Of a stretch of 64,000 nt of DNA, positions 46,698 to 57,766 are shown piece by piece (within the stretch, counting starts at the first letter, position 1; each line of letters opens with the position of its first letter). The translations under genes and the position numbers were made by a program. Source of the DNA: Ischnura elegans (Eukaryota; Arthropoda; Insecta; Odonata; Coenagrionidae); the NCBI RefSeq assembly GCF_921293095.1, contig NC_060251.1, positions 40,467,644-40,531,643 of the forward strand, given 5' to 3'. Under the pieces are notes generated by a model. The model searched no databases and was not told where the DNA came from. It worked only from the letters and a program-made list of their open reading frames with translations.

Positions 46698-47005
46698 CAG
46701 GGGCGCAGGCAGGAATTAAGGCTAGGGGGGGTTTCAGGCGCAACTAATACTGGGGTGTCTGGGTGTATGGCATACCTGCCAGCGCAATCGGGAGGTGCGA
46801 GGGCCCTCCGACAGAAAAAATTAAGATAAATGGTTAAAAATGGTGAGTTTTACGGCCTCTGAGGGATATTTTTATTAATCCTTGCACTATTCTATAAGTA
46901 ATATTAATCCAAAAAAATAAAATAGATTAAACTTAAAAAATTGTCTGAGCTCTGGGGGGGGGGGGGGGGGTTTATCCTCCAAAATCCACCCTCGCTGCGC
47001 CACTA
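46698..47005 (+). mobile_element. hAT-type MITE with GTTCAGGA duplication
   Basis: Ends CAGGGGCGCAGGCAGG and CTCGCTGCGCCACTA; exact 8-bp flanks GTTCAGGA (46690-46697, 47006-47013). Same family as 45444-45751. Confidence 0.85.
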
Positions 47006-47728
47006 GTTCAGGACGTCCTCAATTCTCCCCGTTCTTCGGCCTGGGCCTAGATCAAGGACCAAGGTCAGAATCTCAGCCAGGGAGGGAGAGGGAAGTGGAA
47101 TTGTCGCTGGCCACCGTGAAGACGACCTTATTCTTTTCATGCCCGTGTGTTGATTTTTGAGGTGCATCTGTTATCAACGGGAAGCGGTCGATGCATTAAG
47201 TAGGTGAGTCACCAGCCCGTGGCGAAGTGGGGGTGTGCCGGCGGCGGCTGTGCTCGAGGAAACGATTCCTGCTCGCCTGCCTTCAGAAATAGATCCCGTC
47301 TCTGACCGCTACGAGCTCGGGCTGAGAAACGATTCAGACTTTCTTGTGAATATGCCGCCTATCCCTAGTTATTTACGTAACATTACATTTATGTCGTTAG
47401 AAGACAAATTTGGCTGCAGTTATGGTTTTCCACAGCAAAAAAAGTTAATTCGGCTTAGTGTTTCAATGTTTCTCAAGGTCAGGGGCGCAAATGGTGCATT
47501 TGTACCCCGACGATCATGCAGTGACATTGAAACCCTAGTCGAATTCAGAGGTGTTTTGTGGATATTTGCACGTAGTTATTCTTGTATGCGGATAAAGTTC
47601 ACTTCGATGCGCCAAATACTTATTTATTCTTGTGCACAAATTCCCCGAAAAAAGCATCATTGGCGTTTTAAATCGAGGTTTTCAACTGAACAATTAAGCG
47701 TACACGAAAATATATGTTCTAGATGGGG

Positions 47729-47812
47729 TCAGCTAACCCAGGTGGGACTCGTACCCGCGACCTTTTGTTTGACAGGAAGGACATAAACTCGCTACCAACG
47801 AAGTCGCTTGGA
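47729..47812 (-). ncRNA. tRNA-like SINE head or tRNA pseudogene
   Basis: On the minus strand AGCGACTTCGTTGGTAGCG resembles a pol III A box and GGTCGCGGGTACGAGTCCCACC a T-arm/B box, spaced as in tRNA. No clean acceptor stem pairs, so a tRNA-derived SINE is more likely than a working tRNA. Confidence 0.5.
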
Positions 47813-48422
47813 CTTAATTGCATATATCGCTTTAAGACGCCAAGGTGTGACGTGAGATACTAGCCTTTTCAGAGAAAATTCTGTTTTATTTTTAAATTAT
47901 CTAATATATCGCGCTATTATTGATTTTCATTTATCGTCTTATATATTATTGAAATACCCCGCATACATCGATTTTGAACGTAAATCACAAGATTATAAAA
48001 TCAAGTTACGATATGTTGTAGAAGAGGAGATACGAACATTTCAATGTTAACAATTTTCAGACGAAATCGAACCATAATGCAACCACCACTTGCCGAAGTA
48101 GACATTGTATTCCTGCAAATCAAAAACATGTTGAGGTGCTAAATTTCTTTCGAAATTAAACGATTTAAGATTGCAAACTAAAAAAGCGAAGAAGGAAAAT
48201 TGTAAAGCCGTAATCAAAAGTTTTGATTTCATTGAAATACGCTGTATGCCTACTAAGGAACAACCTTATACTTTTATTAAGATGCCTTACATATGCATGC
48301 AAATAACCGCCGCTCGAGTTCTGCTGTCCGAGCCGAAACCGCCCTAGCGTATTGACTGTGGTGTATTTACAGTTCTCCGTAAAGCCCTCCATAACGTTAC
48401 CATCATTCTTTCACGGATTCAG
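47813..48422. other. No gene recognised
   Basis: AT-rich with short random frames. Confidence 0.4.
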
Positions 48423-48719
48423 ATGGAAGAAGCGCCGGATCGAAGGCGAATTAAAAATTTCGCGTGTTCCTTGAAATCGCTGTTTTCCCATCGTAGACAA
48501 GAGCCCCGAAAACAGTTAAGAAATGTGTGGGAAACAATGGAAGTTCTCATGACGGATAGCGATAAAGCGAGAGAGAGATTCATAATCGCGGCCATGCTTC
48601 CGCATAAGATTAGGCAACAATCAAGCAAAAAAAATCTAGTAAATTATATTTTTGGTGTGGACCCGTTCTCTGGTACCAGGGGTGGGACGAGACAAATCTT
48701 AAGGGGGTCCCGGTTTTAA
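48423..48719 (+). CDS. Hypothetical 98-codon ORF
   Basis: An ATG-started frame rich in Arg, Lys and Glu with helix-like spacing (KARERFIIAAMLPHKIRQ). It is not obviously part of a repeat, and an acceptor-like ACGGATTCAG ends right before the ATG. No domain is recognised. It could be a first exon of an unseen gene, a decayed transposon ORF, or chance. Confidence 0.22.
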   Translation: MEEAPDRRRIKNFACSLKSLFSHRRQEPRKQLRNVWETMEVLMTDSDKARERFIIAAMLPHKIRQQSSKKNLVNYIFGVDPFSGTRGGTRQILRGSRF

Positions 48720-48992
48720 GGGTTACTCCCAGGATGGGTGGACAATATACAAACCGTAATTAGGTTGAAAGTGATGATATTTAAGCAATGAACGGGCTTC
48801 CGATCGGGTTGATGTCTATATCGTCGCCAACGTTTTGAAGAGCGCATTGCTCATTTATCAAACAAGAAGAATAAAGGTTGAGAGTTGATTTACTTCACAA
48901 AATTATTGTAGAAGTTAGGATATATCGTAAAGTGGATACCCCCTCCTCCAATACTTGGGTTATTGTTATTCCCAATCACATTCAATGTATAA

Positions 48993-49197
48993 AGGCCTTT
49001 TTACACGATACGTTAACACGTAAAAGTTAATGTCTGTTTTGTGGACCGGAACGGAACATGTACGAAAGCATGAACCAAATTAGAGCAGGTTCTATTTTCC
49101 GTTCATGCATTCGCACAAGTTGAGTGGGTACACAATACATTCTCGCGAACATTAAGACATTAACTCGTGCGGGTTATTGTACTGTTTAAACAGGCCT
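48993..49197 (+). mobile_element. PIF/Harbinger-like MITE
   Basis: Ends AGGCCTTTTTACACGATAC and GTACTGTTTAAACAGGCCT flanked by TAA on both sides; 205 bp. Confidence 0.72.
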
Positions 49198-49674
49198 TAA
49201 GAGCAAGCAAGTAATAAGTTCACGCTGATATTTTAGTCCCGATCTTAATTCCGTGAGTACGTGTATTTACTTTAGACTTGAATTTACTTTACCCAGAGAG
49301 AATCCCTTCTACATCTCAGGTTATTTGAGAGGGGGGGCGGTATGTTGTTCGCTTACACTAGAAAAATCTCTAGAAGCTGCCCTGGCAGTCTTATGGAAGA
49401 ATGGAACAACCGGGTTGAGATACGATTGTCCAGGAGACAAGCCAGATGTAATTAGTGAATGTGCGTAATGTAAAAGGTGATTGGCTGTGGTGAATCGCTT
49501 GTTCTCGCTTAAAATTATTTCTTTTTACCGGCCGAATGCCAAATGCTTCTTTCACTGTCCAATGTAAGCCCGATTGTTTGGTACTTCACATGCGCCACGA
49601 AATAGTATCTATCTTATAAGATGAGATTTAAGTTTTTGGCTCAATAATTGTATATTATGACTTAGTACTTCCTA

Positions 49675-50129
49675 AAGCCTGAATCACACGATCATTTTTT
49701 TTCGTCGCGAAAGTGATCACTATCGAAATCACTTTTCCCGTCGCGAAAAGCAATCGCTCTTGTGATCATTTTTCTGAATCACACGGTCACTCCCGCCGTC
49801 GCTTTTCGCATCATTTCCAATATCACAGCTCGTTGTCATAGGACCCACATAACAAAATTATATAGCGTGTTTGTTTATTTATGTCGTTCCCACAATTGTC
49901 AAACATTGCGCTGCAATCGCTCCATAGGGGAATGCGTTCCGATTGGCTGATATGGGGTTTTAGTGACGGTTTTAGCGACGGAAAAAGCGACCGGACGAGT
50001 GATGAAAAATAGCGATGGGAATCCACATCGCGATCGCGAAAAACAATTGCCGCCGACGATCATTTTGCGCAGTGCTCGCGATAGTGATCACTTTCGCGAC
50101 GAAAAAAAATGATCGTGTGATTCAGGCTT
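49675..50129 (+). mobile_element. MITE with AAGCCTGAATCACACGATCA ends
   Basis: Long near-perfect inverted ends (AAGCCTGAATCACACGATCA / TGATCGTGTGATTCAGGCTT) with TA on both sides. The interior is rich in TCGCGA and GTGATCAC motifs. Confidence 0.85.
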
Positions 50130-50262
50130 TACTTAGAAGTAACTTTGGGTTATTATGGGTTAACCAAACCATCCTACGGGTTGAATCGCAGAGTAATTCA
50201 ATTTCAGGCGATTAAATTAGCCATTCATTGGTGTACCTGAAAATGTATACATTTTTTTGATG

Positions 50263-50967
50263 TTGCCTGAAACACACGATCATTTTCTTTTGTGGCGAAA
50301 ACTGATCCGATCGCTTTTCGCGGCGAGAAAAGTGATCGCTCTAGTGATCACTTTTCTGAATCACACGGTCCCTCCCGCCGTCGCTTTTCGCATCACTTTC
50401 GATTTCACAGCGCGTTGTCATAGGACCCGCATAACGAAAATATGTAGCGTGTTTGTTTATCTATGTCATTCCCACGTTTATAAATTTTATGATATTTCTT
50501 GGAGTTTAGGTCAATGTAAAACAAGTTATAGCCAACGTTTCGATTTATTTAAAATCATCCTCAGGGCTATGAAAGAGAAAACATGAACAATATAAAATAC
50601 AAAGATGACAACGATATACAATATTTTTACATTACAATATTTTTAACTTGTTTTACATTGACCTAAACTCCAAGAAATATCATAAAATGTATTAAACAAG
50701 GTCAAGAATAGAAGAGGAAAAATAATTATAATACTAATTATTCCCACGTTTGTTAAACGTCGCGCTGCAATCGCTCCATACGGGAATGCGTTCTGATTGG
50801 CTGATATGGGGTTTTAGCGACGGAAAAAGCGACCGGACGAGTGATGAAAAATAGTGATGGGAATCATCGTGATCGCGAAAAACAATTGCCGGCGACGATC
50901 ATTTGTGAGTGATCGCGATAGTGATCACTGGGAAATGACGGATAAAATGATCGTGTGATAAGGACAT
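50263..50967 (+). mobile_element. Second copy of the 49675 MITE, interrupted
   Basis: Matches 49675-50129 over its length with a 260-bp insertion at 50480-50739. Similarity to the first copy continues past the right end (about 50970-51010 vs 50131-50170), hinting at local duplication. Confidence 0.8.
50480..50739 (+). mobile_element. Hairpin element with 12-bp duplication
   Basis: Flanked by exact ATTCCCACGTTT copies (50468-50479, 50740-50751). Arms of about 48 bp (50483-50530 and 50643-50691) are inverted; CAACGTTTCGATTT and CCTCAGGGCTATGAAAGAG sit in the left half. The right side ends in an A-rich stretch, suggesting retroposition. Confidence 0.75.
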
Positions 50968-52700
50968 TACTTATTGTTAAAAGCAACATTGGGTTGTAAT
51001 GGGTTGATCGATTATAGCATTTTCCTCGCAACCTAGACGAGAAGATGGACAAGTAATGGCTGCAGGCAAAAAACTTTATTACGCGGGCTAAAGGGAGTAT
51101 GCATCCGTGTGCCAACACCTCTGGGAATAGGTGTTAACCTGTGATCGCGTAACGTGTATCTAGCCGAAGACGTGGTAGCTTTCACTCTGAGCGAGAGAAT
51201 GGCGACTCGGAGAGAATCGATTTTTTCAGGGCCAAGATTCGAGGTAGGTAGTTTTTTTATTAAGGGGCCAGCAGAGACTAGACCGTGGGGATTCCGACCT
51301 ACCCCAAGGTCCACCGGAAGGGAAAAATAAACCTTCCCGCCGGGGTCGCTGAAACGATGCCTTCCAAGGATCGACGTGAGAATTTATTGAGGGACTACCG
51401 TGAATTGCACGTTTACGGTTTTTCTTATTTTATACGTTTTTTTTATTCATCAAATGCTGTGAGAAATTGAAGACTGGGATCCTTTGCCAAATTTATTTTA
51501 TTGCCGAGTTGAAGGAGGTTAAAAAAAGAAGATTTCCTTTTACGAGTTATCGGTGGCGAAGCCTCGCAGTTCTTAATATTTTCACTGGAAGGTGAGAGTG
51601 TATACAGAAACGGTTTTCATCTTCTATCGTGGGACCATTTTTGATTGTAATGACAAAATGCGAGGTCACGTGACGGGTGTGATTGGCTATCTACGACAGT
51701 AACGGATGCTTTCATGCTGTTTATTTCGATCGGAAATTTTATTCCCATTAAATACGAGAATTTTAATAGTATCATACAATAATGATAAAGTGGGAGAAGT
51801 ATAAGATTTTTAAGAAAATCTATATTCATCAATGGTTTATTATATAAATTTTTCAATTTCAGATGGTAATACTGAAGCTGGGGGTTCGATGATGACCTCT
51901 CTTTTAAGTACTGGATAACCATCATGAACGCCCTTGAATCTTCTTACTTTGAGGATGTAAGTAGCTGCTGCCGTACTGTCACATCATCCTTTTATGCCCA
52001 AAATGCAAAAAAATGAATTATGGAAGAATAAACTCCATCAAAATATATCGATAATGTTAAAAGCGGCATGCAGATCCCAGATTGGGTTTGGGTGTAGGAG
52101 TAATAAATTATTATTATTATTATGTAGGGTACACAGAGATTATTAAATGATAAACTGAACCTTTCACCGCTTTATTGAAATCGGAGGATATTTCAAGTGT
52201 AGCATACGTACTGGCCTCGTTCCCATGTTCCATGGAAAACTTAGATCAGTTTGACTTTAAGCTGGTTATGTTTTCTAATGGAAACTGCAGTAAACTTCAA
52301 CTACGGTGTGCTGTTTAATTGCGGAAGGCCAACCATGATCGGAGGTTAATGCTGTTATTGGAGGAGGTAAATGTCTATGGCTATGTAACTGCGGTCACTG
52401 GAACAATCCCTAAGGTTTACACTTTATTGATCGAAGAATTTATGATGGCAGGTTGTATTATGAGGAGTAACATATAGGAAGGACTAATTATATAGGCAAT
52501 GGAAAAGGGATGGAACAGTTAATCCATTACAATGGTGGCATGTTTAGCACGACCCCATACATTGAGCAACACAGTGGAGTGTAGACAAGATAACTGGTTC
52601 GGTAAACAGCCTAAAATATCGGCTTTGATGGAAATGTGGCTGGTAAGTTTGGCTGATATAGAGTCAAACAAAATTATAGCCTCGCCGAAAAATGTTATTA
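50968..52700. other. No gene recognised; (ATT)n microsatellite near 52098
   Basis: 51040-51350 is moderately GC-rich and may be part of an unknown repeat. A short ATT triplet run lies at 52092-52112. No supported coding region. Confidence 0.4.
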
Positions 52701-53312
52701 CAGTAGATTCCGGTTAATTGGGACATATTGGGACTTGTGCACTTTGCCCCAATTAAGCGGCTGCCCCAATTAGGCGAACTATCCTGTATACGGGCATAAA
52801 CAAACGTTGAAATGATAGAAAGAAGACTAAAGAATGTTTATAAAGCAACATAAGTTTATTAATCTGTTAATTTGATTAATTAATCAGCGAGTTTAGTTAA
52901 TTTAATCATTTTTAAGAATGATAACAATTTAGTTAAAAATATATTTCACAGCCTCTGGCGACGCTGATTGAATGTCATTTACTTAGTCCTATTAAAGAAA
53001 AGTCCTATCCTCTTGCGAATCGTATAACAACAAGAGATTTCAAAATAGGGCAAGAATAGGAATATTTGTGAAAAATAAGAGCAAATCAAAGGAGGAAAAT
53101 ATAAAAAATAGTATTCTGAAAACAAAAATATTTAATTTCGACGCGAGTATAGAGTCTATGTCGCCGACTCATGGCCCAATAAATCGGCATGCTGTCCCAA
53201 TTAAGCGGAGAATACTCTGGGATATTCCTCTATTGGGTTATGTTCTTCAAGATCTGCCCCAATTAAGCGGCTGCCCCAAGTAACCGGTGGACCCATTAAA
53301 CGGAATCTACTG
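52701..53312 (+). mobile_element. Tigger/pogo-type element with CAGTAGATTCCG ends
   Basis: Ends CAGTAGATTCCGGTTAATTG and CCCATTAAACGGAATCTACTG, TA duplications on both sides. CCCCAATTAAGCGGCTGCCCC is repeated at both ends. Confidence 0.87.
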
Positions 53313-54461
53313 TAATACGATAGTAGGGCAATGACATTCACACTTTAAATCACTTTTGAGGGATTTAAGTCTCATAAACTCTGAGGAATTATTAAATTTA
53401 GCCAATTGGCTCTTCTTTACCATTCTGCTTATATCTAAATTGTCTTCTTTGGAATGCAATGTTACCTAGCGTAATCAGCGCAGCGTTACACGTGCGTGGA
53501 GACTATACTAAAATGTTTAAAAGGGTGAATTTAAAACTGCCAAATTCTTTGTGTCTCGACTAACAATCAAAGCCTGAATTGAGTGTATCCTATACCACTA
53601 CCTTTTTATGATTTTTTACATTGATCACTTAAACCCAAGCACTGGTTCTTGGCGTCATAACTGAACTCAATTATCGCTTGTCTTCCGGTAATAACCAAAC
53701 GAAGTGAGTTCATGATACTTATGAGATAAGATGGCATGGTAAAACTGGGGCGACGTAAAATAGGAACAGGTGGAGCGACATTTTATCTCCTGGACGGATA
53801 CGAATGTAAATACGTGTTATCATGTATTCTCCAACGATCGTGATAAGACCTCAAATCAGAAAGTAATGGTATGTTTCTACAAAGTGATGAGTAGTAGTAT
53901 CATGAACTTTTTTCTAGAAGAAATAGGAATAAGAACTTGTTAAAATTCATGAGAACACCTAACAATGCCTTCACCGTAATGTGCCATTATCTGTTATCAA
54001 TTGATTTATGAATTATAAAAACTAGTCAGCAGGTTTTTTCCTTTTTGCAATATTAAATATATTTTACCAGCTCTCGATCCGTTGGAAAGGTATCAACATA
54101 TCGGAGTGTCAAACCCGTGATTTCACTGCCCTGAAGCTGACGAGGAGTTTAACTTAAACTCAAGCGGCGAATTTATAGCTTCTAAAATTTGTTTACTCTT
54201 AGAGTTAAAATTTATTGGGACCCAGCCAAATTGATGGTCCACTTAGTACGCTGCTTCTTACAGCCTGGAGTTTCTTGATCATCAGAAATTAAATTTTGGT
54301 GATGATTCAGAAATGACTCAAGCAGAGGGAATGGTTCCCTGATCTGATTTAACGGTTAACAATACAAGGTAGGTATATACCGCTAATATTATATTACATG
54401 CATGGAATTAGCTCATGACAGGATCGTTACGTAAGAATTTAAGGTAAAGGTTAGTGAAGAG
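53313..54461. other. No gene recognised
   Basis: AT-rich, no repeat ends found. Confidence 0.4.
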
Positions 54462-54772
54462 CAGTGCTGCAGTTGGGACGGTACTGGCCGGTACGGCGTA
54501 CCCCCTAAAATCCAAACTCGTTGCAAGCGTACCGGTTAACCTACCTTTTTAAATATGCAAAAAATAGCCCTACTGAAAATTGTCCAATGGATTTCAGAAA
54601 GAAAAAACGGAAATTATTGTTTACTCGTTCAGAGTTATCTCGTGGCACAACTTGGAACCAATGTAAGAGTTTGAGTTTGACATTTCAATCGCGCCCGTAT
54701 GTGTAAGAAATGTCCAGCTGTTGTCAATTTTTGGTGAACACCGCCTAATTTTTTTCCCCGACTACAGCACTG
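54462..54772 (-). mobile_element. hAT-type MITE, relative of 33486-33779
   Basis: Ends CAGTGCTGCAGTTGG and CGACTACAGCACTG, flanked by GTGAAGAG and GTGAAGAT (7 of 8). The interior matches 33486-33779 in the opposite orientation. Confidence 0.82.
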
Positions 54773-54780
54773 GTGAAGAT

Positions 54781-55110
54781 TCTGATCTGGAGCGTAGCTC
54801 TTTACGGTGCGGAAACGTGGACACTTGGGAGGGAGGACGAGAGAAGTCTGAAGGCGTTCGAGATGTGGATGTGGAGAAGAATGGAAAGGTGAAATGGACG
54901 GAGAGGAGGAGGAACGAAGAAGTGCTGGTCATGGTGGGTGAGGAGAGGCACCTTCTAGATGAGATACGGAGGAGGAAGACGGTATGAATGGAGCGAGTAC
55001 TTAGCGGGGAGGGGATGTTGAAAACAGTGTTAGAGGGTAGAATGTTCGGTAAACGAGGGAGAGGAAGGAAAATAATAGGATCTTTTCGAATAGAATGAAA
55101 GGGTCAAGGC
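54781..55110 (+). mobile_element. LINE 3' fragment (second family)
   Basis: With frameshifts it encodes ALYGAETWTL, LKAFEMWMWRRM, VKWTERRRNEEVL, HLLDEIRRRKT and GKRGRGR, the C-terminal region of a non-LTR reverse transcriptase. Starts right after the hAT MITE. Confidence 0.75.
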
Positions 55111-55518
55111 CTTATTAATAATTGAAGAGGGAAGTTCAAGAAGGAAGACGTGGCTTTTCAATGGTTTTTGCGCACATACTATTTATTCATTTAATTCATT
55201 ATATATGGACACATGTTACATTGATGAGTCATAGATGAGCTAAATTTATTTATAATAATTTTTCATATGTACGGCGGAGCATTGCCGTATTTTCTTTGAA
55301 TGGCCAACACCTACACGAGATTGTATATCTGCAGGGTTGCCTAATTTCACTGATAATCTATGCATGTAGGGGTATTTTTTTGGCTGTTTCATCGATGCAA
55401 TCTTGTAATTTGATTTTTTTAACCACATCCCATTGTCGCCTTAAAGTTTGCACACTTACTTGCTTCTGATGACAATAAAATATTCATTAATCTCATTTGA
55501 ATTTTTTCCATTGGCTAG

Positions 55519-55592
55519 TAGCTATCTATTGAGGAAATTTAAAACTAATTTTCATATGGAAGATTAGTTTCAAATTTCCTCAATAGATAGCG
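55519..55592. repeat. Hairpin inside arm 1
   Basis: GCTATCTATTGAGGAAATTT is mirrored by AAATTTCCTCAATAGATAGC around CATATG. A second copy lies at 61571-61645. Confidence 0.85.
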
Positions 55593-55941
55593 CTACTTAT
55601 ATTTTTCGGGAAAAAAAAATTTGTAACAGCTCTGGTGTAATTGGAAACATGTTTCACCACTACAAAATTAAAAAATAAAAATAAAATTTTATTATTTAAA
55701 GAAACACGTTTCTTCCGAACACAATATTAGATGAAACAACGCATTCGTGCCCATTATTTTTAGTTTCCACCTCCGATCTAGAATGTTATAAAAATAAAAT
55801 ATAAAAATATTTTTCTTAACAAATTACTATGTTCATAATCCCTTTAGTAAGACGTAGGGGCTGTTCACGTTGGAAGGAAATAATTTAAGCAGAAACTGAT
55901 TGAGGAAAAAGGATTTACATGTATTATTGATACCAAATAAG

Positions 55942-56917
55942 TAGTGATGGGCAAAGTCGATCATTTTAGTGATTCAATCATTTTGACTCGAGTCACAAGT
56001 GATTCAATCAATTGATTCAATCACTATGATCGAAAAGACTCAAATCAAGATTCAATCACTATGATCGAAAAGACTCAAATCAAGATTCAATCACTATGAT
56101 CGAAAAGACTCAAATCAAGATTCAATCACTATATGATCGAAAAGACTCAAAGGAGTCATGATTGAAAAGACTCAAAAGGAATCATGATCGAAAAGACTCA
56201 AAAGGAATCAAGATCGAAAAGACTCAATCAATGGATGTAATAAATCACTTTGAATAATCGAATAAATACTGCCTCATCTGCGAAGAGCATTGATAACGCT
56301 GATTGCTATCCATATTATCATTTCATATACTATTTTAATTGTGAATTCCTAGATGAGTAAATTAGATTGCAAAAATGAAGGAAGCAGTGTCATGAAAATA
56401 TTTGGGAAGGCGAAACTGCCACAGTTTCTTAACACTAATAAAATAATTTCTAATTATAGTTGATCAAAATATAACACAAAATGCACCACACACTATGCAT
56501 GAATCTGATCTGCAGGATAATTTTATGAACGGCACAATAAAATATAACCAGCTATAACTTCTACTTCTTAACGTTCTCCTACAGGAGTCATCTTAATATT
56601 TTCCTTTTACGTGTATTGGTGTTATTAATACTGATAACTGCTGGAAAACATTTAAGAAAAAGATTACACAAGTATTCAGTTCTTCATAACATAGTATTTA
56701 ATTTTATCACAACTATTTCTGCCCTGACGAAAAGAGATTAAGCATCGGTCGTTCCAAATTTTGAATCAAACCGGAAACCGAGATGATTGATATGAAACCG
56801 GAAGTCGGAGTGATTGATGATTGATGATCGACTTGTTTAACGAAATGAATCATGAGTCATTTGATACCTAGTGATTCAATCTTTTTGATCGAATCGTTCA
56901 TGATCGACCCATCACTA
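55942..56917 (+). mobile_element. hAT-type element with internal tandem repeats
   Basis: Ends TAGTGATGGG and CCCATCACTA, flanked by exact CAAATAAG (55934-55941, 56918-56925). The corresponding place in arm 2 is an empty site. No transposase recognised. Confidence 0.9.
56006..56232 (+). repeat. Minisatellite inside the hAT element
   Basis: A 35-bp unit (GATTCAATCACTATGATCGA + AAAGACTCAAATCAA) repeated about 3.5 times, then a 26-bp variant (GGAATCATGATCGAAAAGAC...) about three times. Confidence 0.85.
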
Positions 56918-57494
56918 CAAATAAGCGATTTCCTGTATTTTGTGGAAACCTTAGTCAACCTTAGAAACTAATTTTAAGGCTTAGGGTCAGCGTTAATTAC
57001 GTAATCACCACTCACGTATCATTATCCCAGTAAGGAATAGCAATTTTTTTTACTCAATATATTGCCAGTGCATTTTACGTTATTTTCAAGAAAAGCGTTT
57101 ATATATTTGTATTGTATGAACTTAGGAACTAGTGCTAAGTATTAATGGATTGATTATAAGATGTTTAGCAGTATTATTATGTAGTTATACAATCTCATTG
57201 ATGTGTATGTTTTTAAAAATTCATTTCAAGAGAGGACCTGATATTACTAATTGCTCTTGAAATAATAGATAATGTGCATTACTTAATTCCCCCCCTTTTT
57301 GGGGGAGGGGGGAGCTAGAATCCCCATTATATACACTCCTATGAATGGCGAGATTTTGTTCTTGAGCACAAGCTCCGGTATTTTTTATGGAGGGGGCTCA
57401 AGGGTCAGACAGCCATATTTGAGATTGAAAACAACATACAAGAATTATTGTGCGAGATATTCTCTTCATTTTTATGTGACTATATCAATGTGTT

Positions 57495-57766
57495 ACATAT
57501 CGATGGCTAAGTTCTAACAACACATATCTCAAATTCGGCCGGTTTGAGACAGGCATCTTAAAATAAGTGTAATAAAACTTAAAAAATAAAATACAAGCAA
57601 AAAACAAGTCTTTGTTTGAAAATGAATGTTTATTTTTCAGTTTTATGAACTTTTGGTTTTTTTTATTTCAGTGTACAAGTGAAAAAAAAATAATCGCTTT
57701 TTTGCTCTCCTGAGAAGTTGCTATTTTTGAGATACGTGTTGTTAGAACTTAGCCATCGATATATAA
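57495..57766 (+). mobile_element. MITE with ATCGATGGCTAAGTTCTAAC ends
   Basis: ATCGATGGCTAAGTTCTAAC...ATCTCAAA at the left is inverted at the right (TTTGAGATACGTGTTGTTAG...CCATCGAT). About 270 bp; target duplication may be TA. Confidence 0.65.

Larger units (their letters stand above)
55246..57440 (-). mobile_element. Unclassified element, arm 1 (interrupted)
   Basis: Matches 60690-61823 in inverse orientation, apart from a hAT insertion at 55942-56917. On the minus strand its end encodes a protein-like stretch (MWLKKSNYK...KYPYMHRLSVKLGNPADIQ), shared with the 61652-61820 frame but broken here by a 1-bp indel. No known domain. Confidence 0.7.

Noticed and set aside
47235..47786. 183-codon + frame
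   Set aside because: Starts at GTG, shows no recognisable domain, and its end is the antisense of a tRNA-like SINE head.
55950..56232. Possible CRISPR-like repeat array
   Set aside because: Units are contiguous without unique spacers, inside a hAT element of a eukaryotic genome; this is a minisatellite.
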